DNA from: Nocardia brasiliensis NBRC 14402
GTDB taxonomy: Bacteria; Actinomycetota; Actinomycetes; Mycobacteriales; Mycobacteriaceae
Direction of reading: 5' to 3'
Length of the DNA: 64,000 nucleotides
Assembly (NCBI RefSeq): GCF_000308475.2
Contig: NZ_BAFT02000063.1
Coordinates: forward strand, 62,001 to 126,000
Each line of letters begins with the position of its first letter. The stretch's first letter is position 1. Both the position numbers and the translations under genes were made by a program. Below are positions 44,411 through 52,735 of this stretch, one piece after another. Below the pieces are notes generated by a model. That model was not told the DNA's origin. It worked only from the letters and a program-made list of their open reading frames with translations, and did not search any database.

Positions 44411-45424
44411 TCAGGCCGTGCGCGGGCCGAGTTCGGCGATCACCTTGTCGACGGCGTCGTCGGGTCCGTGCAACGCCAGGGTGATGCTGCCGAAGGTCTT
44501 GTTCTGCAACGTGCCGATTCCGCCGTAGACCACCTCGAAGCGGACATCGGCGTGCGCCGCGACGGTCAACGCGGCGCCGATGCCGTGCTCGTCGTCGACG
44601 TCCACCGTGACGAGCCGGCCGCCGTGCAGCGCACCGAGCCTGCGCACTTCGTCCTCGGACGGCCGGTTGTGCAGCACCGTGGCCACGAACGATCGCGTCG
44701 GCGCGGCCTGCGGCGTCGCGAAAACCGCGAAGGTGCTGGCGAGTTCGACGATCCGGCCCTCGGCGAGCACCGCGACCCGGTCGGCGACGGCACGGATCAC
44801 ATCCATCTCGTGGGTGATCACCACGATGGTGACGCCGAGTTCCCGATTGACCTTCTTCAGCAGGCGCAGCACCTCCGCGGTGGTCTCCGGGTCCAGCGCC
44901 GAGGTCGATTCGTCCGCGAGCAGCAGCGACGGCGAGGTCGCCAGCGCGCGAGCGATGCCGACCCGCTGCTTCTGACCGCCGGACAGCTGGTCGGGGTAGC
45001 TGCGGGCCTTGTCGGAGAGTCCGACGAACTCGAGCAACTCCGCGACCCGCGCCTTACGCGCGGCCCGTTTCCAGCCCGCCACCTTGAGCGGGTATTCGAC
45101 ATTGCCTGCGGCGGTACGGGATCGGAACAGATTGAACTGCTGGAACACCATCCCGATATCGCGGCGCAGGCGGCGCACCTCGGCCTCGGGCACCCCCGTG
45201 ATGGGGGTGCCCGCGACCTCGATGCTGCCGCTGGTCGGCCGTTCCAGGGCGTTGATCAGGCGGACCAGGGTGCTCTTGCCCGCGCCGGAATAGCCGATCA
45301 CGCCGAAGATCTCGCCCTGCTCGATCCGCAGATCGATATCGTCCAGCGCGACATGGGCATCCGCGCCCTTGCCGAAAACCTTGGTTACCGAGCGGAATTC
45401 GACGGCGGGCGGGTTACCGCTCAC
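44411..45424 (-). CDS. metN: Methionine-type ABC transporter ATPase with NIL domain
   Basis: 337 aa. Walker A GYSGAGKST near residue 42, signature LSGGQKQR near residue 146 and Walker B LLLADESTSALD near residue 163. A C-terminal NIL domain (about 265-335) typically senses the imported methionine and inhibits transport. GTG 45424 overlaps the metQ stop. Confidence 0.93.
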   Translation of the reverse strand: MSGNPPAVEFRSVTKVFGKGADAHVALDDIDLRIEQGEIFGVIGYSGAGKSTLVRLINALERPTSGSIEVAGTPITGVPEAEVRRLRRDIGMVFQQFNLFRSRTAAGNVEYPLKVAGWKRAARKARVAELLEFVGLSDKARSYPDQLSGGQKQRVGIARALATSPSLLLADESTSALDPETTAEVLRLLKKVNRELGVTIVVITHEMDVIRAVADRVAVLAEGRIVELASTFAVFATPQAAPTRSFVATVLHNRPSEDEVRRLGALHGGRLVTVDVDDEHGIGAALTVAAHADVRFEVVYGGIGTLQNKTFGSITLALHGPDDAVDKVIAELGPRTA

Positions 45425-46296
45425 TTGCCGTCACGGATGGTCTGCTGCACCCGCTGGAGAATCTGCTCCAGTTCGGGGCCGGTGCGGCGCACGTCGACGG
45501 CCGTGTTCTTGGTGACCTCGGCGTGCGCGCGCTGCACCTCGGGGTCGTGCCAGAGTTCGACCAGCTGCAGCAGCTTCGGGTTGTTCTTGTCCTCGGCCCT
45601 GGTCACCAGCGCGTTGATGTACGGCTCGGCCGACGGGTTCTTCGGATCGTCCTTGTACAGCGCCGAATTGGGGTCGATGCCGGAACGGTCGAGGAAGGTG
45701 TTGTTGATCACCGCGCCGTCCACGGACGCGAGCGAGAGCGCGGTCTGCGCGGCGTCGACGGTGGTCACCTTGACCTTGGACGCGCCCTTGTCGACATCGG
45801 CCGCGGTGGGCGCGCTCGAGCTGCCGGACAGTTTCAGCAGACCGGCCGCCTGCAGGACGAACAGGGCCCGCGCCTGGTTGGTCGGGTCGTTCGGGATCGC
45901 GATCTCCGCGCCCTGGGGCAGGTCGGCGAGCGCTTTGTGCTTCTTCGAGTACAAGCCGAGCGGCACGATGTAGGTGGCGCCGATCGGGGTCAGCGTGTCC
46001 TTGTTGGCGACGTTGTAGGCGCCCAGGAACTGCAGGTGCTGAAAGAGATTCACATCGATCTGCTTTTGCGACAGCGCGAGATTCGGCTGCTTGTAGTCGG
46101 AGAAGTTGGTGATCTTCAGCGTGATGCCCTTGTCCTTGGCCCGCTGTTCGAAGACGTCCCAGGCTTTGTCCTTGTCGGTGGTGCCGATCCGCACTACCGT
46201 GTCGGAGGAGGACTTGTCGTCGGAACCGCACGCCGTGACGGTGAGGGCCGCGGTTGCTACCAGGACCGGGATCGCCAGTACCCGATGGAATTTCAC
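45421..46296 (-). CDS. metQ: Methionine-type ABC substrate-binding lipoprotein
   Basis: 291 aa. Lipobox VTAC with Cys at about residue 23, then a NlpA-family domain (VVRIGTTDKDKAWDVFEQ; NLALSQKQIDVNLFQHLQFL). GTG 46296 follows GGGAGC. First gene of the importer operon and divergent from a second NlpA-family gene. Confidence 0.9.
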   Translation of the reverse strand: MKFHRVLAIPVLVATAALTVTACGSDDKSSSDTVVRIGTTDKDKAWDVFEQRAKDKGITLKITNFSDYKQPNLALSQKQIDVNLFQHLQFLGAYNVANKDTLTPIGATYIVPLGLYSKKHKALADLPQGAEIAIPNDPTNQARALFVLQAAGLLKLSGSSSAPTAADVDKGASKVKVTTVDAAQTALSLASVDGAVINNTFLDRSGIDPNSALYKDDPKNPSAEPYINALVTRAEDKNNPKLLQLVELWHDPEVQRAHAEVTKNTAVDVRRTGPELEQILQRVQQTIRDGK

Positions 46297-46405
46297 TTCG
46301 TTGCTCCCGAAAAGCTCGTCGCAATATGAACCCGGTAATCCAAGCGATCCGCGGGCGGACGGGACAACGGTTGGGATTGTGGTGAGCGAAACCCTTCCCA
46401 ATTCT

Positions 46406-46419
46406 TGGACGACCGTCTA
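46406..46419. promoter_or_regulatory. Inverted repeat between the divergent metQ genes
   Basis: TGGAC-N4-GTCTA, a TetR-type palindrome centred near 46412, 11 bases before the proposed start of the second binding protein. It recalls the TAGAC/GTCTA half-sites of the corynebacterial methionine repressor McbR, though with a shorter spacer. Assignment is tentative. No S-box or other SAM riboswitch was recognised in the 134-base gap. Confidence 0.45.
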
Positions 46420-46430
46420 GTTTGCTCGCA

Positions 46431-47297
46431 ATGCGCTTGATGCACCGTCTGCTGGTGATTCCGATTCTTTCCGCCCTGGCCGTGACCACGATGTCGTGTG
46501 GCGCGAAGCACGACGACGGAGTGATCCGCATCGGTGTGAACGATCTCGCAGAGCCGCACTGGGACGTGTACCAGAAGAAGGCGGCCGATCAAGGCATTCG
46601 CGTGGAGTTCATCAACTTCACCGACTACAACCAGCCCAATCCCGCACTGGCGCAACGGCGTATCGATCTCAACAAGTTCCAGCACGTGCGCTACCTGGCC
46701 AACTACAACGCCCGCAACAACGACACCCTGGTGCCGGTCGGCGCGACCGAGATCTTCCCGCTGACCCTGTACTCGCGCAAGCACAAGTCCGTCGCCGAGA
46801 TCCCGCAGGGCGGCCAGATCACGTTGAGCAACAACCCCGCCAATCAGGTGCGGCCGCTGCTCAGCCTGGCCGCGGCCGGGTTGGTCGTGCTGAAGGGCGG
46901 TGCGAGCTGGGACTCCAAGATCGAAGACGTGGACACCGCGGCCTCCAAGGTGAAGCTGACACCCATCGATCCGACCCTCACCGCGCAGTCACTGTCCAGT
47001 GTCGACGCCGCGTTCGTCGACGACACCTTCGCGCGTCCGGCGGGTCTGACCAAGAACGACACCATATACACCGACGACCCGGAACGCCCGGAACTGAAGC
47101 AGTACATCAACATCTTCGCCGCGCGGGCCGCCGACAAGGACAACCCGACGCTGCTGAAACTGGCTGCGCTGTACCACGATCCGGAGGTAGAGGCCGCGGT
47201 GCGGGCCGAGACCGGTTACGAAGGCATCTTCAAGACGAACACCCCGGCCGACCTGCAAGCCACGGCGACCGAACTGGAAGCGAAGTTCCGCAAGTAG
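46431..47297 (+). CDS. Second NlpA/MetQ-family binding lipoprotein
   Basis: 288 aa. Signal peptide MRLMHRLLVIPILSALAVTTM with lipobox TMSC, then a NlpA domain (VIRIGVNDLAEPHWDVYQKK; NPALAQRRIDLNKFQHVRYL) plainly similar to the divergent MetQ. It likely supplies the same MetNI with another ligand. ATG 46431 is used; TTG 46422 and ATG 46440 are alternatives and none has a clear ribosome site. Confidence 0.85.
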   Translation: MRLMHRLLVIPILSALAVTTMSCGAKHDDGVIRIGVNDLAEPHWDVYQKKAADQGIRVEFINFTDYNQPNPALAQRRIDLNKFQHVRYLANYNARNNDTLVPVGATEIFPLTLYSRKHKSVAEIPQGGQITLSNNPANQVRPLLSLAAAGLVVLKGGASWDSKIEDVDTAASKVKLTPIDPTLTAQSLSSVDAAFVDDTFARPAGLTKNDTIYTDDPERPELKQYINIFAARAADKDNPTLLKLAALYHDPEVEAAVRAETGYEGIFKTNTPADLQATATELEAKFRK

Positions 47298-47304
47298 TTT
47301 CGGG

Positions 47305-48342
47305 TCAGTCGCGGGCCGAGAGCACCCGGGCCGCTTCCCGGTGTGCGTTCGTATTCGGTTGCAGCGCACGGGAACCGGCCAGCTTGGCCTGCACATGCTC
47401 GGACACGGTGATCGGCGGGTACTTGCTGCCCGCGCCGACGCAGGAGGGCAGCGTCTCGATCACCGCGTCGAAATTGCCGTCGTGGAAGAACGCGGCGCTG
47501 CGCCGGCGTTCGATGGTGCCGTCGACGATCGGCGGCATCACCCGGTGCAGCGTCGAGAGCCACCGCTCGTTGGTCCAGCGGGCCATCACGTCACCGAGAT
47601 TCACCAGCAGCGCCTCGTCGGCGGGTTGCACGTCGTGCCAGCGGCCGTCCGCGCCCAGCACCTGCAAGCCGGGCACCTGGTCGGCCCACAGGACGGTGAC
47701 GATGCCGTAATCGGTGTGCTCGCCCATTCCCTTCAGCTCGCCGTCGAGGTCCACGCTGCCCGGTGGCAGCGCATAGTTGTTCATGCGCAACACATTCAGC
47801 GAGTGATCGGTGAAACTCTCGAAATAGCCGAGCGGTAGGTCGAGGGCGTCGGCGAATACGGTGGTGAGCGTGCCCGCCACCCGCGCGGCCTCGGCGTAAT
47901 ACCGCTGCACCCGCGGCCGGAAGTCGGGAAGTTCTGCGGGCCAGACATTGTCGGCGTAGCCGGCCTGCGCGGGAAGGTCGAGTCCCGGATAGTCGGAGGT
48001 GGTCGTGCCGATATTGAACGCCTCGAAGAAGTCGTTCATCCGGGTCGCCGAGGTCACCCCGAGGCTCAAACTCAGGCTCTCGCTCTTGGGTGGCGAATAG
48101 CCCCGATTGAATTCGACCGCCGTCCGGTAGCTCTCCTTGACGGCGGGCGTGAGCGCGAAGAACTCGTCCAGCGCGGCCGCGAACTCGTCGAGCACCGGGC
48201 GGGCGATCCCGTGCCCGCGGATCTGCATGAACCCGACCGTGCTCGCCGCCTCGTCCACCTGCCGGGCGACCGCGGCCCGCGCCGCGGCGTCGGCGCCCTT
48301 GACGTAGGGCGAGATATCGATGATGGGAACGTGGAACTCCAC
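47305..48342 (-). CDS. Isopenicillin N synthase-like Fe(II)/2-oxoglutarate oxygenase
   Basis: 345 aa. N-terminal DIOX_N domain (VPIIDISPY; GFMQIRGHGI near residue 40) and C-terminal 2OG-Fe(II) domain. Iron ligands His and Asp in GEHTDYG near residue 205 and His in LSTLHRVMPP near residue 260; RRSAAFF near residue 277 holds the co-substrate Arg-x-Ser. GTG 48342 has GGAAGGAC upstream. It stands alone, convergent with the second metQ, so a beta-lactam pathway is not indicated; ethylene-forming or small-molecule oxygenases share this fold. Confidence 0.88.
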   Translation of the reverse strand: MEFHVPIIDISPYVKGADAAARAAVARQVDEAASTVGFMQIRGHGIARPVLDEFAAALDEFFALTPAVKESYRTAVEFNRGYSPPKSESLSLSLGVTSATRMNDFFEAFNIGTTTSDYPGLDLPAQAGYADNVWPAELPDFRPRVQRYYAEAARVAGTLTTVFADALDLPLGYFESFTDHSLNVLRMNNYALPPGSVDLDGELKGMGEHTDYGIVTVLWADQVPGLQVLGADGRWHDVQPADEALLVNLGDVMARWTNERWLSTLHRVMPPIVDGTIERRRSAAFFHDGNFDAVIETLPSCVGAGSKYPPITVSEHVQAKLAGSRALQPNTNAHREAARVLSARD

Positions 48343-48411
48343 GACGCACCGTCCTTCCGTCTCCGCTGCACCGCCCCCCCAGCATGGTCCGTACCCGCTG
48401 CGCCGAACCCA

Positions 48412-48492
48412 CGTTCGGGTCACATTCGGGTAAATCCGTTGCTTGCGGTTCCACCCGAGACCTGCTCGAGGGTTCCAAAATAGACCCGAACG
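48412..48492. repeat. Widely spaced inverted repeat in a divergent promoter
   Basis: CGTTCGGGTC at 48412-48421 and GACCCGAACG at 48483-48492 are exact complements, and a further direct copy of TTCGGGT lies at 48425-48431. All sit in the 241 bases between the oxygenase and the coiled-coil gene. They could be operator half-sites; no regulator gene is adjacent. Confidence 0.5.
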
Positions 48493-48583
48493 ATGGTCCA
48501 GAATGGACCGAGATCGGGAGGGCGGCGTTGTCGGTGTCCGGCCTTAAGCTGAGGGCTCCAATCGACGCGACAGGGGGATCTAC

Positions 48584-49012
48584 ATGTCAGTCAAAGTTCC
48601 ATCGTTGGAAGAGCGGGTGGCGGTGCTGGAGCGTAAACGAGAGCAAGCGGAGGGCGACAGGATCGCCTATCAGGACACCCTCATCGACACGCGTGAACGA
48701 GTCGTCAACGTCGAGTACGGGATGGCACGTGTGAAAGAGGTCGTCGAGTACACGCGAATTCGGTTGGACTGTCTCGAGACCGAAGTGGCAGGCGTGAAGT
48801 CGATCGCCCTGGACTCGCAGGTCCGTCTGGGCAATCTCGAGCGAGACGTGTCGGGGCTGAAGCGGGACGTGTCGGGGCTGAAGCGGGACGTGTCGGGGCT
48901 GAAGCAGGACGTGTCCGGGCTGAAACAAGGCGTGTCCGGGTTGACCCGCAGTGTCGATGCGATCGTGTCGCACTTCGGGATCGTGCTGCCGGCGGAGGAA
49001 GCTCAGCCGTGA
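48584..49012 (+). CDS. Coiled-coil protein with heptad repeats
   Basis: 142 aa, no known family. Almost fully helical: first a coiled coil (SLEERVAVLERKREQAEGD), then five tandem heptads of the form RDVSGLK at about residues 87-121 and a short tail (FGIVLPAEEAQP). Val and Leu fall at a/d positions, so an oligomeric rod is expected. No signal peptide. Sits between the divergent oxygenase and a hypothetical gene seven bases downstream. Confidence 0.7.
   Translation: MSVKVPSLEERVAVLERKREQAEGDRIAYQDTLIDTRERVVNVEYGMARVKEVVEYTRIRLDCLETEVAGVKSIALDSQVRLGNLERDVSGLKRDVSGLKRDVSGLKQDVSGLKQGVSGLTRSVDAIVSHFGIVLPAEEAQP
48842..48946 (+). repeat. 21-base tandem repeat within the coiled-coil gene
   Basis: Five 21-base units encoding RDVSGLK, RDVSGLK, RDVSGLK, QDVSGLK and QGVSGLT. 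The first three are almost identical at the DNA level, indicating recent slippage and likely length variation between strains. In-frame, so copy change would alter rod length by one heptad. Confidence 0.85.
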
Positions 49013-49018
49013 GCTGAA

Positions 49019-49675
49019 ATGGCTGCGGGGCGGGTCTGCACCGGCAATGATGCCGGTGTGGACGAACAGATGTACGAGCGATCGCGGCGCGGGTTGCATG
49101 CGGTGGCGGAATTGTTGATCGCGGGGCCGCAGTATCGGCAGTACGAGACCATCCGGCTACGGGTGGTGCACCAGGGGTTCGGCGGGGTGCAGTGGCCGGT
49201 GTCGGTGGTCGGCGCCGAACTGGTCTGGCCGGAGGGGCGCGCGGCGCTGGCGGGGACGTATCGGGAACTCGGAAAGCTCGCGAACATCGAACCGGGGGCG
49301 CCGGACGGGCTGTACAAGGACACCACCGGCGTGGAACCGGACAGCGCGATGGAGATAGATCCGGTCGCGGCGCAGCAGATCAGCGACTGGTTCGCCCTGG
49401 GGGACAAGGCTTTGCGATGTCTGGCCCCGGACAGCACGCCGGTGCTCTGGCCCGAGCACTTCGACCTGTCCAGCGCGGTAGGCGAGGTGAATTACGGTGT
49501 GTCACCGGGGGATTCGGCCCACCCCGGACCTTATGCGTATGTAGGCCCGTGGACACCGCGCACAGGCGCGTTCTGGAACGCCCCCTTCGGCGCGCTGCGC
49601 CCGGGCACCGAATTCGACTCGGCAGCAAGCCTCTTGGCGTTCTTCGAGGAAGGCCGCGCCCAGGCGGCCGGTTAG
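49019..49675 (+). CDS. Conserved hypothetical protein
   Basis: 218 aa, cytosolic, not recognised. Features are LRVVHQGFGGVQWPVSVVGAEL near residue 47 and VGPWTPRTGAFWNAPFGALRP near residue 175, a pattern I have no name for. ATG 49019 is used; GTG 49058 (VDEQMYERSRRGL) could be the true start. Seven bases after the coiled-coil gene, so possibly co-transcribed; followed by a large palindrome. Confidence 0.6.
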   Translation: MAAGRVCTGNDAGVDEQMYERSRRGLHAVAELLIAGPQYRQYETIRLRVVHQGFGGVQWPVSVVGAELVWPEGRAALAGTYRELGKLANIEPGAPDGLYKDTTGVEPDSAMEIDPVAAQQISDWFALGDKALRCLAPDSTPVLWPEHFDLSSAVGEVNYGVSPGDSAHPGPYAYVGPWTPRTGAFWNAPFGALRPGTEFDSAASLLAFFEEGRAQAAG

Positions 49676-49764
49676 GCGCACCCTTTCTGCCATGCGCACC
49701 CTTTCTGTCTTCTCGCACCCGCTGTGGCCTGGCAGAACGGGTGCGAGAAGACAGAAAGGGTGCG
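49676..49764. repeat. Palindromic element with 27-bp perfect arms plus a direct repeat
   Basis: Perfect 27-base arms at 49695-49721 and 49738-49764 flank a 16-base centre. The arm begins CGCACCCTTTCTGTC and ends with a second CGCACCC. A separate direct copy of GCGCACCCTTTCTG at 49676-49689 precedes the element. It lies between convergent genes, so it could terminate both, but the long arms and repeated GCACCC units look more like a mobile palindrome (REP/MITE). Confidence 0.75.
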
Positions 49765-49807
49765 GCGACGGTCTGAACCGCGCACTGGCATGCGGGGCAG
49801 CCGGGCG

Positions 49808-50365
49808 CTAGCGGGCGGCGCGGTGGTTGTCGCCGGCCAGGCGACCGCGGCGGATCAGCGCGCGCTTGGTGCCGGGGGCGATGGCGGCCGCGTCGAGTTG
49901 CGCTTCCGGGTCGGGGTCGTCGGGATTCGGGCGGACGAACAGGGTGACCGTGGCGGCGGGGGTGAAGCCGCTGCGGGTCATCAGTGCGGTGGAGGCCGCG
50001 TTGCGGTCTTCGACGTCGGTGACGATGCGGCGCGCGCCGCGGGCGAACAGCGCCTCGGAGCAGACGTCGACCAAGCGCCGGGCGATCCCGTGCCCCTGCA
50101 TATCCGGCGCGACGGCGATCCATTCGAGGTAGGCCCAGTCGTCGCGGTTCTCGAACTCCATCGACCCGAGCACGAAACCGACCACGCGGTCGGAATCGAG
50201 GGCGACCCAGCAGGCGTTGTCGGGGCTGTCGAGGTGCTCGGCGACCGAGGTGAGCGACCACGAGGTGTACGGCTTGGTGGTGATGTCGAAGACTTCGTGG
50301 CCGAGATCGAGGACCTGGCGCAGGTGGCCGAGACCCATCGGGACGATCACTACGGCAGAATCCAT
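49808..50365 (-). CDS. GNAT N-acetyltransferase (RimI-like)
   Basis: 185 aa. Acetyl-CoA-binding motif A in IAVAPDMQGHGIARRLVD near residue 85 (Q-x-x-G-x-A form). A basic C-terminal extension of about 40 residues (KRALIRRGRLAGDNHRAAR) follows the domain. Monocistronic, directly downstream of ku on the same strand, 34 bases away. Substrate unknown. Confidence 0.85.
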   Translation of the reverse strand: MDSAVVIVPMGLGHLRQVLDLGHEVFDITTKPYTSWSLTSVAEHLDSPDNACWVALDSDRVVGFVLGSMEFENRDDWAYLEWIAVAPDMQGHGIARRLVDVCSEALFARGARRIVTDVEDRNAASTALMTRSGFTPAATVTLFVRPNPDDPDPEAQLDAAAIAPGTKRALIRRGRLAGDNHRAAR

Positions 50366-50399
50366 GCCGACAGTTTGCCAGCAGGACGCGCCTCGGCCC

Positions 50400-51329
50400 T
50401 CACGCGCCCTTACGGGCCGCGGTCTTCTTCGCCGGCTTGTCGGCGGTCTTCTTCGCGGCTTTCTTGGCCGGAGCTTTCTTCGCGGCGGCTTTCTTGGCGG
50501 TCTTCTTCGCGGGCGCGGCCTTGCCGTTGTCCTCGGCGGTGCTGCGCCGCCCGCTGGCTTCCAGGCTGCGCTGCAGAGCGGCGACCAGGTCGACCACCTC
50601 GGCGTCCATGTCCGCGGGCACGGACTCGGGCTGCTCGGGCACCTTGCCGGTGCCGCTGGCGATCGCCTCGTCCAGCAGCCGCTTCAACTCGATCTGGTAC
50701 TCGTCGGTGAACTGGTCCGGGTCGAAATCGTCGGACATGGTCTCGACCAGCGTCTCGGCCATCTTGATCTCTTGCGGTTTCGGTTCGGCGACACCGTCGA
50801 GGGATTCGAATTCCACCTCGCGGACCTCGTCGGGCCACAGCAGCGTCTGCAGTACCAGCACGCCCTCGTGCACGCGCAGCGCGGCGAGCCTGGTCTTCTG
50901 GCGCAGCGTGAAATGCACCAGCGCGGTGCGGTCGATCCGTTCCAGCGTGGTGGCCAGCAGTACGTAGGCCTTGGGCGTGCTGGAGTCGGGCTCGAGGTAG
51001 TAGCTCTTCTCGTACAGGATCGGATCGATCTGCTCGGACGGCACGAACTGCAGCACGGGGATCTCGTGCTTCTCGGCGGCGGGCAGTTTGGCGAAGTCCT
51101 CGTCGGTCAGGATGACCTTGTCGCCGTCGGGGGATTCGTAGGCCTTGTCGATATCGGCGTACTGCACGGATTTACCGCAGACGGTGCAAACACGGTCGTA
51201 TTTGATCCGGCCGCCGTCCTTGGCGTGCACCTGGTGGAAGCGGATGTCGTGGTCCTCGGTGGCGGTGTACACCTTGACCGGGACGTTCACCAGCCCGAAT
51301 GCGATCGAGCCTTTCCAGATCGACCTCAC
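50400..51329 (-). CDS. ku: Ku protein for non-homologous end joining
   Basis: 309 aa. Bacterial Ku core (RSIWKGSIAFGLVNVPVKVY at the start; CTVCGKSVQY near residue 42; the ring and bridge region 60-215) that loads on DNA ends and recruits LigD. The C-terminal 50 residues are a Lys/Ala-rich tail with repeated AKKTAKKAAAKK units, as in actinobacterial Ku, for non-specific DNA binding. GTG 51329 has GAGGGGA upstream. LigD is not in the window. Confidence 0.95.
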   Translation of the reverse strand: MRSIWKGSIAFGLVNVPVKVYTATEDHDIRFHQVHAKDGGRIKYDRVCTVCGKSVQYADIDKAYESPDGDKVILTDEDFAKLPAAEKHEIPVLQFVPSEQIDPILYEKSYYLEPDSSTPKAYVLLATTLERIDRTALVHFTLRQKTRLAALRVHEGVLVLQTLLWPDEVREVEFESLDGVAEPKPQEIKMAETLVETMSDDFDPDQFTDEYQIELKRLLDEAIASGTGKVPEQPESVPADMDAEVVDLVAALQRSLEASGRRSTAEDNGKAAPAKKTAKKAAAKKAPAKKAAKKTADKPAKKTAARKGA

Positions 51330-51417
51330 TGCTGCATCCCCTCGACGCGGGTACCGCGTCCGCGAACCCGGCGATCCACCGGTTCGGGACGGATGAGTGC
51401 TGGACGGTAAGGCCCAC

Positions 51418-52530
51418 TCATTCCTCCATGATGGCGGACGGTATTCGAATACGCGAGCGAATGGGCGTCCCGAGTGTCGCGGCGGCGACGCGCCGACGGA
51501 CCGGGGGCGGCAAGGTGCCGAACAGGCCGAGCATGGCTCTGACGGTGCCATTCAAGTCGGTACGGCCCGATAGATAGGCGCGCTGCGCGCTCGGCGGAAG
51601 CGTGAAAAACGCGTCGAAAAAAACCGGGAGGTCGGTTGTGGGTAGGCCGAGCAGCGCCCGCAACCCGGCGGCTCGCAGGCGGTACACGGCGCGCGCCGAA
51701 ACCGGCCATGCCGCAGCGCCGAGTGCGACGGTATCGGCGGCGGCGAGCGCGGCGGCCACGCTGTAGCCGGTGGCCGGATGCGCGAAACCGCCCGCCGCGC
51801 CGAAGGTGTACCGGCCCGGCCTGCCGCCTTCGACTGGGAAGCGGACTCGCTCGACCCGTTCGTCGCCGGTGACTTCGATCCCGCGCGAACGCAATCGGTG
51901 CAGCAGCCGATCGCGCAGCTCGCGGCCGTCGAGGGCGGGCCGCCCGACCAGACAGGTCTCCTCGAGCAGCATCGTGTCGCCGCCGAGCGGGACCGCGTAG
52001 AGAAACGAGCGCGGTGCGTCGGCGGCCGCGCCGTTGTCCGGCCGCCAGTCCATGAACATCGGTTCGATGCCGGAGCAGCGATCCCGGTCGAGCATCAGCC
52101 CGTACGCCGTCTGCTCGGCCAGTACGGGGGACCGGCCGATCCCGCGGGCATCGACCACCCGCCGACCGCGCAGCACGGTGCCGGAGGCCAGCACCGCGGT
52201 GCCGGGCCCGCACTCGACCGCGCGATCGGCGATGATCCGCGCCCCCGTCACGTCCAGCGAATCCTGTAGCCGTGCCGTTTCGAGCACGACGTAGGGCCGA
52301 TCGATCCGGTGCACGCGGGTACCCCAGGCCACCGGCTGCGCGACTGTCGCGGCCACCGCGTCCTTCGCGAGCCAATCCGGGAGTTCATCGGCCCACGCCG
52401 CATACGTGGCGTGCCACCGCCGTTCGGGCGCGGGGTCCACCACGGTCACCGTCGAACCGCGGACCAGACAGCGATGCGCCAGCGCGCGTCCCGCCGGTCC
52501 CAGCCCACAGACCACGACATCGACAGTCAC
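51418..52530 (-). CDS. Lycopene cyclase-family protein (CrtY/CrtL type)
   Basis: 370 aa flavoprotein-like cyclase. FAD motif VVVCGLGPAGRALAHRC at the start, YAAWADELPDW near residue 44 (typical of lycopene beta-cyclases), ATGYSVAAALAAAD near residue 257 and FFDAFFTLPPSAQRAYLSG near residue 308 are family marks. It would close the ends of lycopene to make beta-carotene. No other carotenoid gene is near, so it would act with enzymes encoded elsewhere. GTG 52530 gives MTVDVVVCG; ATG 52596 is an alternative. Confidence 0.78.
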   Translation of the reverse strand: MTVDVVVCGLGPAGRALAHRCLVRGSTVTVVDPAPERRWHATYAAWADELPDWLAKDAVAATVAQPVAWGTRVHRIDRPYVVLETARLQDSLDVTGARIIADRAVECGPGTAVLASGTVLRGRRVVDARGIGRSPVLAEQTAYGLMLDRDRCSGIEPMFMDWRPDNGAAADAPRSFLYAVPLGGDTMLLEETCLVGRPALDGRELRDRLLHRLRSRGIEVTGDERVERVRFPVEGGRPGRYTFGAAGGFAHPATGYSVAAALAAADTVALGAAAWPVSARAVYRLRAAGLRALLGLPTTDLPVFFDAFFTLPPSAQRAYLSGRTDLNGTVRAMLGLFGTLPPPVRRRVAAATLGTPIRSRIRIPSAIMEE

Positions 52531-52735
52531 GCCGCCACCCGCCGCGAGCCGGCACCGGCCCGGCGGCTGCCCGATGTCGCACAGGCAGCTCGCCATGAGT
52601 GTGTTGTCGGCTTGGGGCCGCCGACAGTCCGGCACCGCGGTCCGGTTCCACGCGATGTGCGAACACCTGGCGCCGGGGTGCGGCGTGTCTCACCGTGCGG
52701 TGAAAGGTGTTCGTCCACAAGTCTTTTCGCTGGAA

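Noticed and set aside
46297..46430. SAM riboswitch (S-box) in front of metQ
   Set aside because: The gap is short and shows no S-box core or terminator; only a TetR-type repeat was seen.
47305..48342. Part of a beta-lactam biosynthesis cluster
   Set aside because: The isopenicillin N synthase-like oxygenase has no ACV synthetase or related genes near it, and the family covers many other reactions.
48842..48946. CRISPR array
   Set aside because: The 21-base repeats are contiguous without spacers and code in frame for heptads.
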